Shown here: positions 9,577-17,980 of the stretch, piece by piece | How positions within the stretch are numbered: position 1 is the first letter of the stretch | How the letters are laid out: each line of letters starts with the position of its first letter | DNA from: Krasilnikoviella flava | Lineage (GTDB): Bacteria; Actinomycetota; Actinomycetes; Actinomycetales; Cellulomonadaceae | Direction: 5' to 3' | Assembly (NCBI RefSeq): GCF_900167525.1 | Contig: NZ_FUZQ01000008.1 | Coordinates: 248,001-312,000, forward strand | DNA: 64,000 nucleotides | Made by a program: the position numbers and the translations under genes | Notes under the pieces: model-generated | What the model saw: the letters and a program-made list of their open reading frames with translations, nothing else | Told to the model about the DNA's origin: nothing | Databases searched by the model: none

Positions 9577-9696
9577 CGAACTACCTCGGCGAGGTCCGGA
9601 CTACTTCGCCGGCACCTGAACTACCTCGCGGCGCTTTGAACTACCTCGCGGCGCTGCGAACTACCTCGGCGCGGTCCGGACCACCTCGGCACGACG
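9577..9696 (+). repeat. Right cluster of six ACTACCTC repeats, 20-bp period
   Basis: Six units of 20 bases begin at 9577, 9597, 9617, 9637, 9657 and 9677. Each starts with a form of CGAACTACCTC; units 3 and 4 are identical except for the last base, and units 1 and 5 as well as 2 and 6 resemble each other, which suggests an 80-bp higher order. Inverted copies lie at 8439-8490. The stretch from 9467 to 9783 holds no gene: it consists of these repeats and the terminator of livK. Confidence 0.88.
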
Positions 9697-9737
9697 ACGG
9701 CGGCCCGTGTGCTCGGGTGAGCACACGGGCCGCCGTC
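9696..9737 (-). terminator. Strong hairpin terminator after livK
   Basis: A perfect 19-bp stem closes a four-base GGGT loop and lies 47 bases downstream of the livK stop. It directly abuts the last 20-bp repeat unit. The stem is symmetric, so it could also stop transcription coming from the left. Confidence 0.8.
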
Positions 9738-9783
9738 CGCTTCGGGCGGGCTGGTCACGACGGGTCGCGACCGACCGGGAGGG

Positions 9784-11073
9784 TCACTCCTCGATCTTGC
9801 CCTCGATCTGACGCTCGAAGGTGTAGGTGTTGTCGGCGCCGTACTTGTAGATGCCGATGAAGGCGGACGTCGGGTCGTTCGACTCGTTGAGCGGCCCGAT
9901 GCCGGACTTGCCGACGTAGTGGATCTCGTCGCCCGCCTCGAGCGCCTTGACGCCCTCCTCGAAGGTCTTCACCTCGGTGCCACCCTCTGCGCCGGAGACG
10001 GCGCGGATGTTCTGCGAGATGGTCGCGCCGTCCGTCGCCTCGCCCTTCACCGCGGCCAGCGCGGCGAGGACCGTGGCGTCGTACGACTCGGCGGAGTAGG
10101 AGAAGTCCTCGAGCTCGCCGCTCTCGTTCTCGGAGTACCAGGTCGTGAGCTGGTCACGGAAGGCCTCGTCCGCCTGCGCGCCGGGCAGCGTGCCCTGCAC
10201 CCCCTCGAGGGTGCCCGGGTCGAAGTCCTCGCCGTAGTTGGAGAGGTTCCCGTCGACGAAGTACGTGGTGCCGTTGAAGTCCCAGCCCTGCGACACGAGC
10301 TCGTTGACGATCGCGGTGGTCTCCTCGAACGCGACGATCGAGATCGCGTCGGGCTTCTGCGCGAGCAGGTCGGTCACCTGGGCGCCGAAGTTGGTCTCGC
10401 CCGGTGCGAACTCGTGACCCTCGCCGTTGCCGCCGTAGACCGCCTCGCAGCCGCCGGCCTCGAGGGCCTCCTGGATGTAGTCGCGCAGGCCGTTGCCGTA
10501 GGCCTCGTTCTGCACGAGGAAGCCCACCTTGCAGTGCCCGTCGCCCATGATGAGGTCGGCGTGCGCCGGCCCCTGGACGGTGTCCGGCGGTGCGGTGCGG
10601 GCGAAGAACTCTCCGTACCCCGACAGGTCCGCCGCCGTGTTCGCGGGCGAGATCTGCATGACGCTGGCCTCGGCGAACTGGTCGACGACACCGAGGGACA
10701 CGGCCGACGACGCCGCGCCGATCGCCACGGAAACGCCCTTGCCGATGAGGTCCGTCGCCGTGCTGCTCGCCACCGAGAGGTCGGTGCTGTCGCCGGAGTC
10801 GCCCCACTCGACGGTCACGTCGTTGCCGAGGACTCCGCCGGCGGCGTTGATGTCGTCGATCGCCAGGCCGACGCCGGCGATCTCGGGCGGGCCGAGGAAG
10901 GCGAGCGTGCCGGTGACCGGCAGGATCGTGCCGATCTTCAGCGGCTCGGACGAGCCGCCACCGCCCTCGGTGCTGTCGCCGCTTCCGTCGTCGGACGAGG
11001 CGCACGCCGTGAGGCCCAGGCTGAGAACTGCCGCAAGGGCCAAGCCCTTGGCGGCCGTGGTGCGTCGGATCAT
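9784..11073 (-). CDS. livK: Branched-chain amino acid type substrate-binding lipoprotein
   Basis: The 429-residue protein opens with MIRRTT and a lipoprotein signal ending in LGLTACAS, whose Cys would be lipidated. A Ser/Gly/Glu linker follows and then a type I periplasmic-binding fold (Peripla_BP_6) beginning PLKIGTILPVTGTLAFLGPP. The motif VTVEWGDSGD and the block VMQISPANT are usual for Leu/Ile/Val-binding proteins. It is the probable receptor of LivHMGF even though it is convergent with that operon and separated from it by the DUF559-type pseudogene. The ATG at 11071-11073 has AAAGGGG six bases upstream; an in-frame longer reading has no such site. An upstream block resembling the livH operator suggests shared control. 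Confidence 0.88.
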   Translation of the reverse strand: MIRRTTAAKGLALAAVLSLGLTACASSDDGSGDSTEGGGGSSEPLKIGTILPVTGTLAFLGPPEIAGVGLAIDDINAAGGVLGNDVTVEWGDSGDSTDLSVASSTATDLIGKGVSVAIGAASSAVSLGVVDQFAEASVMQISPANTAADLSGYGEFFARTAPPDTVQGPAHADLIMGDGHCKVGFLVQNEAYGNGLRDYIQEALEAGGCEAVYGGNGEGHEFAPGETNFGAQVTDLLAQKPDAISIVAFEETTAIVNELVSQGWDFNGTTYFVDGNLSNYGEDFDPGTLEGVQGTLPGAQADEAFRDQLTTWYSENESGELEDFSYSAESYDATVLAALAAVKGEATDGATISQNIRAVSGAEGGTEVKTFEEGVKALEAGDEIHYVGKSGIGPLNESNDPTSAFIGIYKYGADNTYTFERQIEGKIEE

Positions 11074-11184
11074 GCTGTTCCCCTTTTGGAGGTAGGACAT
11101 TCGCGGCTCAACACCGCATTCAGTGCCGCTGAACGTAGCGAGACTGTATGTCGCCGACGTGTCGCGCGGGTCACTCCCGGCAGA

Positions 11185-11212
11185 TCGTGACGAACCTGTT
11201 ACCTGCGTCACA
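11185..11212 (-). promoter_or_regulatory. Putative livK operator, shared with livH
   Basis: About 110 bases upstream of livK lies a block whose minus strand reads TGTGACGCAGGTAACAGGTT followed by CGTCAC. The block before livH read on its minus strand starts TGTGACGCAGATGACAGAT, so the first 19 bases agree at 16 positions. GTAAC, six bases, GTCAC repeats the 11-bp phasing seen at livH. This is the best sign that the two separated halves of the importer answer to one regulator; GlnR is a candidate by box shape only. Confidence 0.4.
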
Positions 11213-11234
11213 CTCGGGCCTCCGGCGGCCCCCG

Positions 11235-12089
11235 TCAGTCCCGGAACTGCGTGAAGGAAGCGGTGGCCGGATCGGCCCCCGTGCGCCCCTCGACCCCTGC
11301 TTCGAGGGCGTCGATCGACGCCACCTGCTGGGGCGACAGCGCGAAGGAGAAGACGTCCAGGTTGCTGGCCTGCCGCTCGGCGGACAGCGACTTGGGGATG
11401 ACGACGCGACCCTGCTGCAGGGCCCAGCGCAGCACGACCTGTGCCGGGGTGACGCCCAGGTCGACCGCCGCCGCGACCACGGCCGGCGCGTCGAGGTCGC
11501 CCCCGCGGCCGAGCGGCGAGTAGGCCTCGACGGCGATGCCGAGCTCGCGGCAGCGCTGCTGCACCTCCACCTGCTGGAAGGTGGGGTGCACCTCCATCTG
11601 GTTCACGGCGGGCACGACGTCGGTCTCCGCGACGAGCCGGTCGAGGTGCTCCACCAGGAAGTTCGACACGCCGATGGCCCGCACGGCCCCCTCGGCGAGC
11701 AGCTTCTCGAACGCGCGCCACGTCTCGACGTACAGGTCCTTGCCCGGCACCGGCCAGTGGATCAGGTACAGGTCCACCTGGTCGACGCCGAGCGCGCGGC
11801 GTGAGTCGTCGAAGGCGCGCAGCGCCTGCTCGAACCCCTGGTCGCCGTTGCGCAGCTTGGTGGTCACGAAGACGTCCTCGCGGGGCAGGCCGGACGCGCG
11901 CAGCGCGGCGCCGACGCCCGCCTCGTTGTAGTAGGCCGCGGCCGTGTCGACGTGCCGGTAGCCGAGCTCGAGCGCCTGCTCGACGTTGGCCTGCGTGCCG
12001 TCGTCGGGCACCTGGAAGACGCCGAGCCCGACCTGGGGGATCTCGACGCCGCCGGGCAGGGACAAGGAAGGGACGGGAGTGGTGGTCAT
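11235..12089 (-). CDS. Aldo/keto reductase (2,5-diketogluconate reductase-like)
   Basis: The 284-residue product has the complete aldo/keto reductase tetrad: Asp48 and Tyr53 in DTAAAYYNE, Lys78 in VTTKLRN and His111 in LIHWP. The NADPH-binding end carries [17 protein letters not shown], the usual family form. The closest family pattern is the AKR5 group of bacterial 2,5-diketo-D-gluconate reductases, which reduce small aldehydes and ketones in the cytoplasm. The real substrate is unknown. It is a single gene, with GGAACC before the ATG, divergent from cspA across a 281-bp gap, and its start is well supported because the family begins [17 protein letters not shown]. Confidence 0.9.
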   Translation of the reverse strand: MTTTPVPSLSLPGGVEIPQVGLGVFQVPDDGTQANVEQALELGYRHVDTAAAYYNEAGVGAALRASGLPREDVFVTTKLRNGDQGFEQALRAFDDSRRALGVDQVDLYLIHWPVPGKDLYVETWRAFEKLLAEGAVRAIGVSNFLVEHLDRLVAETDVVPAVNQMEVHPTFQQVEVQQRCRELGIAVEAYSPLGRGGDLDAPAVVAAAVDLGVTPAQVVLRWALQQGRVVIPKSLSAERQASNLDVFSFALSPQQVASIDALEAGVEGRTGADPATASFTQFRD

Positions 12090-12293
12090 GGTTCCTTTCT
12101 ATCGGTCCTGCCCACCGGCACGCCCACCGCCCTGACCAGCCTGTGGACAGGGCGGGCATGAACACTGGTGCGCGTGGTCGCGCTCGCGTACCGTTGTGCC
12201 CGTTGCAGTGCCTCGCTCGTACCGGACGGTCCTCCGTCTGCGCCACGGCGGTCGCGCCGGAAGGAACGGCGCGGTCACCCGGCGGACCTTGGT

Positions 12294-12370
12294 TTCAAGA
12301 GTTGACGACGATTCACCGTGATGCGCGATCTCGACGGTCGAGGTCGTCGACACCTCTTGAAGGAGCAAGC
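12294..12370 (+). promoter_or_regulatory. Structured 5' leader of the cold-shock gene
   Basis: TTCAAGAG at 12294-12301 is the exact complement of CTCTTGAA at 12354-12361, and just inside it GACGAC (12304-12309) pairs with GTCGTC (12343-12348). The 3' arm ends at the base before GGAG (12362-12365), the cspA ribosome site, which lies five bases from the ATG. Such a stem would limit ribosome access when closed and could act as a thermosensing or stability switch. Function is inferred from position and pairing. Confidence 0.5.
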
Positions 12371-12574
12371 ATGGCCACCGGAACCGTGAAGTGGTTCAAC
12401 AGCGAGAAGGGCTACGGCTTCATCGCCCCCGAGGACGGCTCGGCCGACGTGTTCGTCCACTTCTCCGCCATCCAGTCCCAGGGCTACCGGTCCCTGGACG
12501 AGGAGCAGCGCGTCGAGTTCGACGTGACGCAGGGCCCGAAGGGCCCGCAGGCGGAGAACGTCCGCCCGCTCTGA
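12371..12574 (+). CDS. cspA: Cold-shock protein, CspA family
   Basis: This 67-residue protein is a single cold-shock domain, the usual length for the family. RNP1 is present as KGYGFI and RNP2 as VFVHF, with the family opening [11 protein letters not shown]. It binds single-stranded nucleic acid and acts as an RNA chaperone in the cytoplasm. The ATG has a good GGAG. It stands alone with a structured leader upstream (12294-12361) and a hairpin terminator downstream (12615-12649). Confidence 0.97.
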   Translation: MATGTVKWFNSEKGYGFIAPEDGSADVFVHFSAIQSQGYRSLDEEQRVEFDVTQGPKGPQAENVRPL

Positions 12575-12614
12575 TCTCACCGCACGGCCGGCTGACGCCG
12601 GTCGCGTGAGCAGC

Positions 12615-12649
12615 ACGGCCCGCACCCCGTTCGTCGGGGTGCGGGCCGT
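12615..12649 (+). terminator. Terminator of cspA
   Basis: A perfect 15-bp GC-rich stem with a five-base TTCGT loop lies 41 bases after the cspA stop and is followed by a short CCTTTCT tract. Confidence 0.85.
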
Positions 12650-12694
12650 CGCCTTTCTCGGGAACGCGGGCTCCCCGGCGATCGTTGGACCGTC

Positions 12695-13483
12695 ATGGGA
12701 TTCCTCGACCGACTCCTCGGCAGAACACCCGACGAGCGCTCCTACCACGGTGTGCCCGGGCGGCCCGACGGCGGGCGCACGCGCGCCGGTGAGGCGCCCG
12801 GCAAGCACGGCTACGCGCCGCACCCCGACCAGCAGCCCGCTGGCCGCGCGGGCGTCCCGGCGGCGCACCGCGACCCCGACGACGTCGCGGTCGAGCGATA
12901 CCGCTACCTGCTGCGCACCGCCCCGCCGGACGCCGTCGAGCAGGCGCACGCCGAGGCCTTCGCCCGGCTGACGCCTGAGCAGCGGCGCCGCGTGCTCGAC
13001 GACCTCGGCTCCGGGCTGCCCGCGTCCGAGCGCGCGACCTCCGACGACCCGCAGTCCCTCGCCCGCATGGCCACCCGCGCCGAGATGCGCAACCCCGGCA
13101 CCCTGGAGCAGTCGTTCCGCGGCCAGGGCGGGTACGGCTCCGGGGCACGGGGCCCGGGCTTCGGGTCGATGGTCGGGGGGAGCATGCTCGGCACCGTGGC
13201 GGGCGTCGTCATCGGCTCCGCCGTCGCGAACGCCATCTTCGGCCCCGCGTTCGGCGACCCGTCGCAGGACTTCGCCGGCGACGGCGGTTCCGACGCCGGC
13301 TCCGAGGCCGGGGCCGACGGCGGGGACGCCGGCGGAGAGCCGGGCGCCGACGCCGGCGGGGACGCCGGGTACACCGAGGCGGCGGGCGCCGACCCGGGGT
13401 ACGGCAGCGACACCGGGGGCGACGCGGGCGGTTTCGGTGACTTCGGTGGCGACTTCGGCGGCGGCGACTTCGGCGGGTTCTAA
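12695..13483 (+). CDS. Uncharacterised protein with glycine zipper and Gly/Asp-rich tail
   Basis: I do not recognise this 262-residue protein as a named family. Residues 1-60 are basic and Pro/Gly-rich, residues 65-130 form a likely helical domain (VERYRYLLRTAPPDAVEQ, LTPEQRRRVLDDL), and residues 148-185 are a hydrophobic GSMVGGSMLGTVAGVVIGS stretch whose small residues recur every three to four positions, like a glycine zipper that could enter a membrane. The last 75 residues are Gly/Asp/Ala repeats that end in repeated GGDFGG units. There is no signal peptide. The helical domain is of the kind found in actinobacterial proteins that sit next to cold-shock genes, but no function can be given. 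The frame shows strong third-position GC, so it is a real gene. Confidence 0.7.
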   Translation: MGFLDRLLGRTPDERSYHGVPGRPDGGRTRAGEAPGKHGYAPHPDQQPAGRAGVPAAHRDPDDVAVERYRYLLRTAPPDAVEQAHAEAFARLTPEQRRRVLDDLGSGLPASERATSDDPQSLARMATRAEMRNPGTLEQSFRGQGGYGSGARGPGFGSMVGGSMLGTVAGVVIGSAVANAIFGPAFGDPSQDFAGDGGSDAGSEAGADGGDAGGEPGADAGGDAGYTEAAGADPGYGSDTGGDAGGFGDFGGDFGGGDFGGF

Positions 13484-13544
13484 GGATCCTGGCGCCGTCC
13501 GCCGACCGCGGCTGGCGACACAGCGCCATCGGTCGGTGACCTAG

Positions 13545-13603
13545 CGAGAGACCTCCGGGTCGGGCGGGTGCTCGACGCACCCGCCCGACCCGGAGGTCTC
13601 TCG
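13545..13603. terminator. Very long bidirectional terminator hairpin
   Basis: A perfect 26-bp stem closes a seven-base loop between two converging genes (ends at 13483 and 13635). Its symmetry suits termination from both sides. Confidence 0.88.
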
Positions 13604-13634
13604 TGCCCCGCGCCGGGCACGGGCAGCGGCGTCG

Positions 13635-14642
13635 TCAGACGCCGAGAACGTCGACCGCCTCACCGGTGCGCGCGCTCTCGTACGCGGCGAGGATGATGCC
13701 GAGCACGGAGATCCCCTCGGCCTCGGTGTTCAACGGCCGGCGGCCGGTCTCGAGGCAGTCGACGAAGTCCGCGATCTCGGCCGCGAAGGTGTTGACGGCC
13801 TCGTGCTCGAAGACCTGCTCGTCCTGGCCCCGCAGCTTGACCCGCAGCGTCGTGCCGTCCGAGCTGAGCGACCCCTTCTCGCCGACGACGCTGAACCGGT
13901 CGGTGCCGGGCGCGGCGTCGTAGGCCCACGACGTGACCAGCTGACCGACGCTGCCGTTGTCGAAGCGCACGAGCACCTGGGCGGAGTCCTCGCCCTCCAT
14001 GAACGTCAGGCGGTGGGTCGACATCATCGCGAACGCCTTGACGGGGCGCGCGCCCGCGAGGTGCATCAGCAGGTAGGTCGGGTGGTAGCCGGTGTCGATG
14101 AACTCGCCGCCGCCGCTGGTCGCGGCGTGGGCGCGCCAGCCCATGTTCTCGGGGTCGAAGTCGTTGTGGAACGAGTCCGTGGTGCGCACCTCGTACACGT
14201 CGCCGAGCACGCCGGAGTCGAGGATCTCCTTGGCCCGGGCCACGGCGGGCATGAACAGCTGGTTGTGCGCGCACATCAGGGTGACGCCGGCGGCCTCGAC
14301 GGCGGCGCGCACCTCGGCCGCCTCGTCGGCGGTCAGGCACAGGGGCTTCTCGCAGAGGATGTGCTTGCCCGCCTTCGCGGCGGCGACGATCGCCGTCTTG
14401 TGCAGGTGGTGCGGCAGGCAGATGTCGACGGCGTCGACCTCCGGGTCGTTCACCAGGTCGGTGAAGTCGGCGTAGGCGCGGGCACCGGTCTCCTCGGCGC
14501 GCCGGGCGAGGGTCTCGGGCACCGCGTCGGCGATCGCGGTGACCTGCACGCGGTCGGGGATCGTGGCGTAGCCGGCGAGGTGCGCGCCCGCGATGCCGCC
14601 GGCGCCGATCAGGCCGATGCGGACGGGAGGTGTCACGGTCAT
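13635..14642 (-). CDS. Gfo/Idh/MocA family oxidoreductase (sugar dehydrogenase), second copy
   Basis: The 335-residue protein has an N-terminal Rossmann fold with GLIGAGGIAGAHLAGY and the family lysine in LCEKPLCL (EKP motif), followed by the C-terminal alpha/beta domain with GGGEFIDTGYHPTYLL containing the catalytic-type Asp and His. These NAD(P)-dependent enzymes oxidise or isomerise sugars, inositols or their derivatives. It is the last gene of the five-gene sugar operon, 35 bases after the other dehydrogenase, with GGAG upstream of its ATG. Two dissimilar dehydrogenases in one operon suggest a two-step conversion of the imported sugar, such as oxidation and then re-reduction at another carbon. 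Confidence 0.9.
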   Translation of the reverse strand: MTVTPPVRIGLIGAGGIAGAHLAGYATIPDRVQVTAIADAVPETLARRAEETGARAYADFTDLVNDPEVDAVDICLPHHLHKTAIVAAAKAGKHILCEKPLCLTADEAAEVRAAVEAAGVTLMCAHNQLFMPAVARAKEILDSGVLGDVYEVRTTDSFHNDFDPENMGWRAHAATSGGGEFIDTGYHPTYLLMHLAGARPVKAFAMMSTHRLTFMEGEDSAQVLVRFDNGSVGQLVTSWAYDAAPGTDRFSVVGEKGSLSSDGTTLRVKLRGQDEQVFEHEAVNTFAAEIADFVDCLETGRRPLNTEAEGISVLGIILAAYESARTGEAVDVLGV

Positions 14643-14677
14643 GGTGGGCTCCGTTCTGTGGTGGGGAGTGGGCCGGG

Positions 14678-15652
14678 TCAGCGCTGCGCGGCCGCGTTCG
14701 CGGCGTCGACGAGAGCGGTCAGCGACCTGGCCCGCGGGAGGGTGTCCTCGAGGGCGACGCCCGCCCGGATCGAGTCCGCCCACTGGGCGAAGAGGATCGG
14801 CTGGTCGGCGGGCAGGTCCACGCGGGACGAGCCTGCGCCGGTGGTCAGGCGCATCACGGCGCCGCCCGCGTCGTCGGTCTCGAAGCCGTACAGCACGGAG
14901 CCCTCGGTGCCGTGGACCTCGATCGAGAACGGGCTCGCCGGCGTGACGAAGCCGGTCTCGACGACGCCGATCGCGCCGTCGGGCGTGGCGACGGTGACCG
15001 AGGCGTTGTCCTCGACGCCGCGACCGGTCTGGTCGGTGTACGTCGGGCGCACGGACGTGAACTCGTCGCCCAGGATCAGCTGGGTGAGGTAGACGGGGTG
15101 CGCCCCGAGGTCGGAGAAGGCGCCGCCGAGCGCCTCGGAGGCGTCGTAGAACCGTGCGGGCAGCCAGTCGCGGGTGGAGCCGTCGTGGGCCAGCCGGACG
15201 CGCGAGTAGGTGAGCCGGCCGAGGGTCCCGGCGTCGAGGATCTCGCGCAGGGCCAGCGTGTAGCCGTGCGTGAGCCGCGGCAGGGAGACGGTCAGCCGCA
15301 CGCCCGCGTCCCGGGCGGCGTCGATGAGCTTGTCGCACTCCGCGACGGTCGGGGCGAGCAGCTTCTCGGTGAAGACGTGCTTGCCGGCGGCGACGGCCTT
15401 GCCGATCACCTCGAGGTGGTCGCTGGTGGCGGCGGTGACGGTCACGCCGTCGAGGTCCTCGCGCGCCAGCAGCGCGTCGAGGTCGGTGGTCGCCTCGACG
15501 CCGAGCCGCGCGGCGAGCTCGCGGCCCCGCTCGGCGTCGTCGTCCCAGACCGCGACGAGCTCGGTGTCGGGGTGGTCGACGGCGGCACGCCCGTACTCCT
15601 CGGCGTGCACGTGCCATGCGCTGAGCACGGCGATCCGCAGGGGTGTGGTCAT
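14678..15652 (-). CDS. Gfo/Idh/MocA family oxidoreductase (sugar dehydrogenase), first copy
   Basis: The 324-residue enzyme lacks the exact GxGxxG at the start and reads VLSAWHVHAEEYGRA, so its dinucleotide-binding loop is altered; this form is seen in a sub-branch of the family. The EKP-type motif is present as FTEKLLAPT, with Leu replacing Pro. The C-terminal domain has GGAFSDLGAHPVYL, equivalent to the Asp/His active-site block. It lies 37 bases after the binding-protein gene and 35 before the second dehydrogenase. It is less typical than its neighbour, and the cofactor preference cannot be judged. It probably acts on the sugar brought in by the adjacent ABC importer. Confidence 0.88.
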   Translation of the reverse strand: MTTPLRIAVLSAWHVHAEEYGRAAVDHPDTELVAVWDDDAERGRELAARLGVEATTDLDALLAREDLDGVTVTAATSDHLEVIGKAVAAGKHVFTEKLLAPTVAECDKLIDAARDAGVRLTVSLPRLTHGYTLALREILDAGTLGRLTYSRVRLAHDGSTRDWLPARFYDASEALGGAFSDLGAHPVYLTQLILGDEFTSVRPTYTDQTGRGVEDNASVTVATPDGAIGVVETGFVTPASPFSIEVHGTEGSVLYGFETDDAGGAVMRLTTGAGSSRVDLPADQPILFAQWADSIRAGVALEDTLPRARSLTALVDAANAAAQR

Positions 15653-15689
15653 CAGGTTCTGCTCCTTCAGTGGGTGTGTCGGGTGCGGA

Positions 15690-17063
15690 TCAGCTCGGGA
15701 TCACGCTGTTCTGCCCGTACGTCGCGGGCATCTGGTACCCCTCGAAGAGCGCCATCTTGGGGGCGACGCTCAGCTGGTTGTTGGCGATGACCTGCTCCGG
15801 CGTCGCCGAGCCGATGATCACCGAGCTCCGGGAGCGCTGGAGCGTGTCCCAGGCCACGGAGCCCACGGGCAGCGGCGGCCGCGACGTCGAGGTCGGCAGC
15901 ATCTGCCGGAACAGCTCGGCCTTGGGGTTGTAGTGACCGGCCTGGATGGTCTTCAGGTTGGTCGGCAGGTCGCCGAGCAGCGGCTGCAGGATGCTCTGGC
16001 CCTCGTACCCCGTGTAGAACTTCATGAACTCCCAGAGGTTGCGCGTCATCTTGGCGCCCTTCGGCACCACCAGGGAGGCGCCGCCGGACCACGAGTAGGT
16101 GTCGTCGCCCTCCGCGCCGACCGGCAGCCAGGTGAACTTCAGCGGCAGCTTCGGGGCGTACTTCTCGTTGCTGCGGATGGAGAACGGGCCGGTGGTGGCC
16201 ATCGCCAGCCGCTCGCTGAAGACGGCGGTCTGGCTGGGCGGGGAGTTCGGCGGCTGGTACGTCGCGAAGAAGGCGTCGGCCTTGGCGTAGGGGAACTCCT
16301 CGGCCCAGTCCGCGTACAGCTCGAACACGGACCGCCACTGCGGGGAGTCCAGCGTGACCGCCGCGGTCTCGTTCGAGTAGAGCTGCGCGCCGAGCCCGAA
16401 GGCCCAGGTGTACGGCCAGCCCTCGCCGTCCCAGGGGACGAACCCCAGGGTCTCGAAGTTGCCGCGGGAGTCGGTCGTGGTGAGCTTGCGGCTGACCTCG
16501 CGGATCTCGTCCCAGGTGAGCACGTGCTGCTCCGGGTCGAACATGTCGAGGTCGATGCCCGCCTGGCGCAGGAGGTTCTCGTTGTACATGATCCCGCGGG
16601 CGTCCGTGTTGATCGGCAGCCCGTACAGCTGCCCGTCGTACGTGAGCTCGTCGACGGCGAACTGCACCCACTGCCGGGTGAACTCGTCGACGGAGCTGTC
16701 CTCGTACTTCTCGATGAGGCCGCCGATCGGCTCGAGCAGCCCGATGGAGGCGTTCTGGACGGCGTTGAACCGGTCCATCTGCCAGACGTCCGGGGCGGTG
16801 CCGCCACGGACGGCGGTGATGATCTGGCTCATGTCCGCGACGCCGTTGCTGGGCACCTGGTTGACGTCGAGCGTGATGCCGGAGCCGGCCTTCGTGGCGT
16901 TGAAGGCCCCGATGACCTTGAGGTCCTTGTCCGCGTCAGCGGCGCCCATCCCCCAGTAGCGGATGACGGCGTCGCTCGAGGACGCGCGGGGCGCGCACGC
17001 CCCGAGGGAGAGGGCGGCGGCGGACGCCGCGGCGGCGCTCAAGAAGGTGCGGCGTGTGATCAC
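15690..17063 (-). CDS. Sugar ABC transporter substrate-binding lipoprotein (family 1)
   Basis: The 457-residue protein begins ITRRTFLSAAAASAAALSLG before the Cys of the lipobox LGAC, and the twin arginine followed by TFL suggests Tat export of a folded lipoprotein. The body is a type 1 extracellular solute-binding fold with ALRGGTAPDVW-like IITAVRGGTAPDVWQMD, GQLYGLPINTDARGIMYNE and a C-terminal WEFMKFYTG block. Such proteins deliver oligosaccharides or sugar derivatives to MalFG-type permeases. The GTG at 17061-17063 overlaps the stop of the upstream permease. The binding protein comes third in the operon, after both permeases; usually it is first. The sugar is unknown. Confidence 0.9.
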   Translation of the reverse strand: MITRRTFLSAAAASAAALSLGACAPRASSSDAVIRYWGMGAADADKDLKVIGAFNATKAGSGITLDVNQVPSNGVADMSQIITAVRGGTAPDVWQMDRFNAVQNASIGLLEPIGGLIEKYEDSSVDEFTRQWVQFAVDELTYDGQLYGLPINTDARGIMYNENLLRQAGIDLDMFDPEQHVLTWDEIREVSRKLTTTDSRGNFETLGFVPWDGEGWPYTWAFGLGAQLYSNETAAVTLDSPQWRSVFELYADWAEEFPYAKADAFFATYQPPNSPPSQTAVFSERLAMATTGPFSIRSNEKYAPKLPLKFTWLPVGAEGDDTYSWSGGASLVVPKGAKMTRNLWEFMKFYTGYEGQSILQPLLGDLPTNLKTIQAGHYNPKAELFRQMLPTSTSRPPLPVGSVAWDTLQRSRSSVIIGSATPEQVIANNQLSVAPKMALFEGYQMPATYGQNSVIPS

Positions 17064-17980
17064 TTGAAGCCTCCGATGGTGATGCCCCGGATGAAGTAGC
17101 GCTGGAACACGAAGAAGAGGACCAGCAAGGGGAGGATGACCAGGAACGACGCCGCCATCAGCTGGTTGAACGAGACGTCCTGCGCGTGCACGGAGCGGAA
17201 CGACTGCAGGCCGATCGCGAGGGTCTGCACGCTCTCGTCCTGCAGATAGATCAGCGGGCCCATGAAGTCGTTCCACGACGCGACGGCCGCGAAGATGGCG
17301 ACGGTCGTCAGCGCGGGCTTGGCCGTGGGGAACACCAGGCGCCACAGGATGGTCCACTCCCGGGCGCCGTCGATCCGGGCCGCGTCGAGCATGTCCTTGG
17401 GGATCTGCAGGAGGAACTGCCGCAGCAGGAACACGTAGAACGCCGAGCCGAACATCGCCGGGATGATCAGCGGGAACATGGTGTTGACGAGCCCGAGACG
17501 GGCCCACATGTCGAACATGGGGATGAGCGTCACCGGGAACGGCAGGAAGAGCGTCGCGATCACCAGGTAGAACATGAGGTCCCGACCCGGCCACTTCAGG
17601 CAGGCGAAGCCGTACGCGACGATGAAGTTCGAGATCACCGAGAAGAGCACGACCGAGATCGTGATGATCGCGGAGTTCATGAAGAAGTGCAGGAACGGCA
17701 TCGCCGTCACGGCGTCGACGAAGTTGCTGAACTGCCAGGACTCGGGGATGAACGTCGGCGGGAACTTCGCGAGCTCCTCGTCCGACTTCAGCGACGAGAT
17801 GATCATCCAGTACAGCGGCAGCAGGAAGAGGACCGACAGCACCACCATCACCGTGCGCGCGATCAGCGTGGAGTACCACGGGCGGCGCGTCCCGTCGGCC
17901 CGCCGGTTCAGCTGATCGGCGTCCGCGGAACGGGAAGGGGCCTGCCTCCTGGGAGATTCCGTACGGACCGTCGTGCTCAT
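17060..17980 (-). CDS. Sugar ABC permease, MalG type
   Basis: The 306-residue inner-membrane protein has six predicted transmembrane segments after a 40-residue basic leader. The EAA loop reads DAARIDGAREWTILWRLVFP, the ATPase-docking motif of the MalG family, and the C-terminus has the expected RYFIRGITIGGFK. It forms the pore with the preceding MalF-type subunit, whose stop codon it overlaps by a few bases (ATGA form at 17980). No ATPase gene is present in the operon, so a shared MsiK-like ATPase encoded elsewhere probably energises it, as is usual in actinobacteria. Confidence 0.93.
   Translation of the reverse strand: MSTTVRTESPRRQAPSRSADADQLNRRADGTRRPWYSTLIARTVMVVLSVLFLLPLYWMIISSLKSDEELAKFPPTFIPESWQFSNFVDAVTAMPFLHFFMNSAIITISVVLFSVISNFIVAYGFACLKWPGRDLMFYLVIATLFLPFPVTLIPMFDMWARLGLVNTMFPLIIPAMFGSAFYVFLLRQFLLQIPKDMLDAARIDGAREWTILWRLVFPTAKPALTTVAIFAAVASWNDFMGPLIYLQDESVQTLAIGLQSFRSVHAQDVSFNQLMAASFLVILPLLVLFFVFQRYFIRGITIGGFK

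Noticed and set aside
8439-9696. CRISPR array
   Set aside because: The 20-base units have no constant-repeat/unique-spacer structure, the core is about 10 bases, and no cas gene is present.
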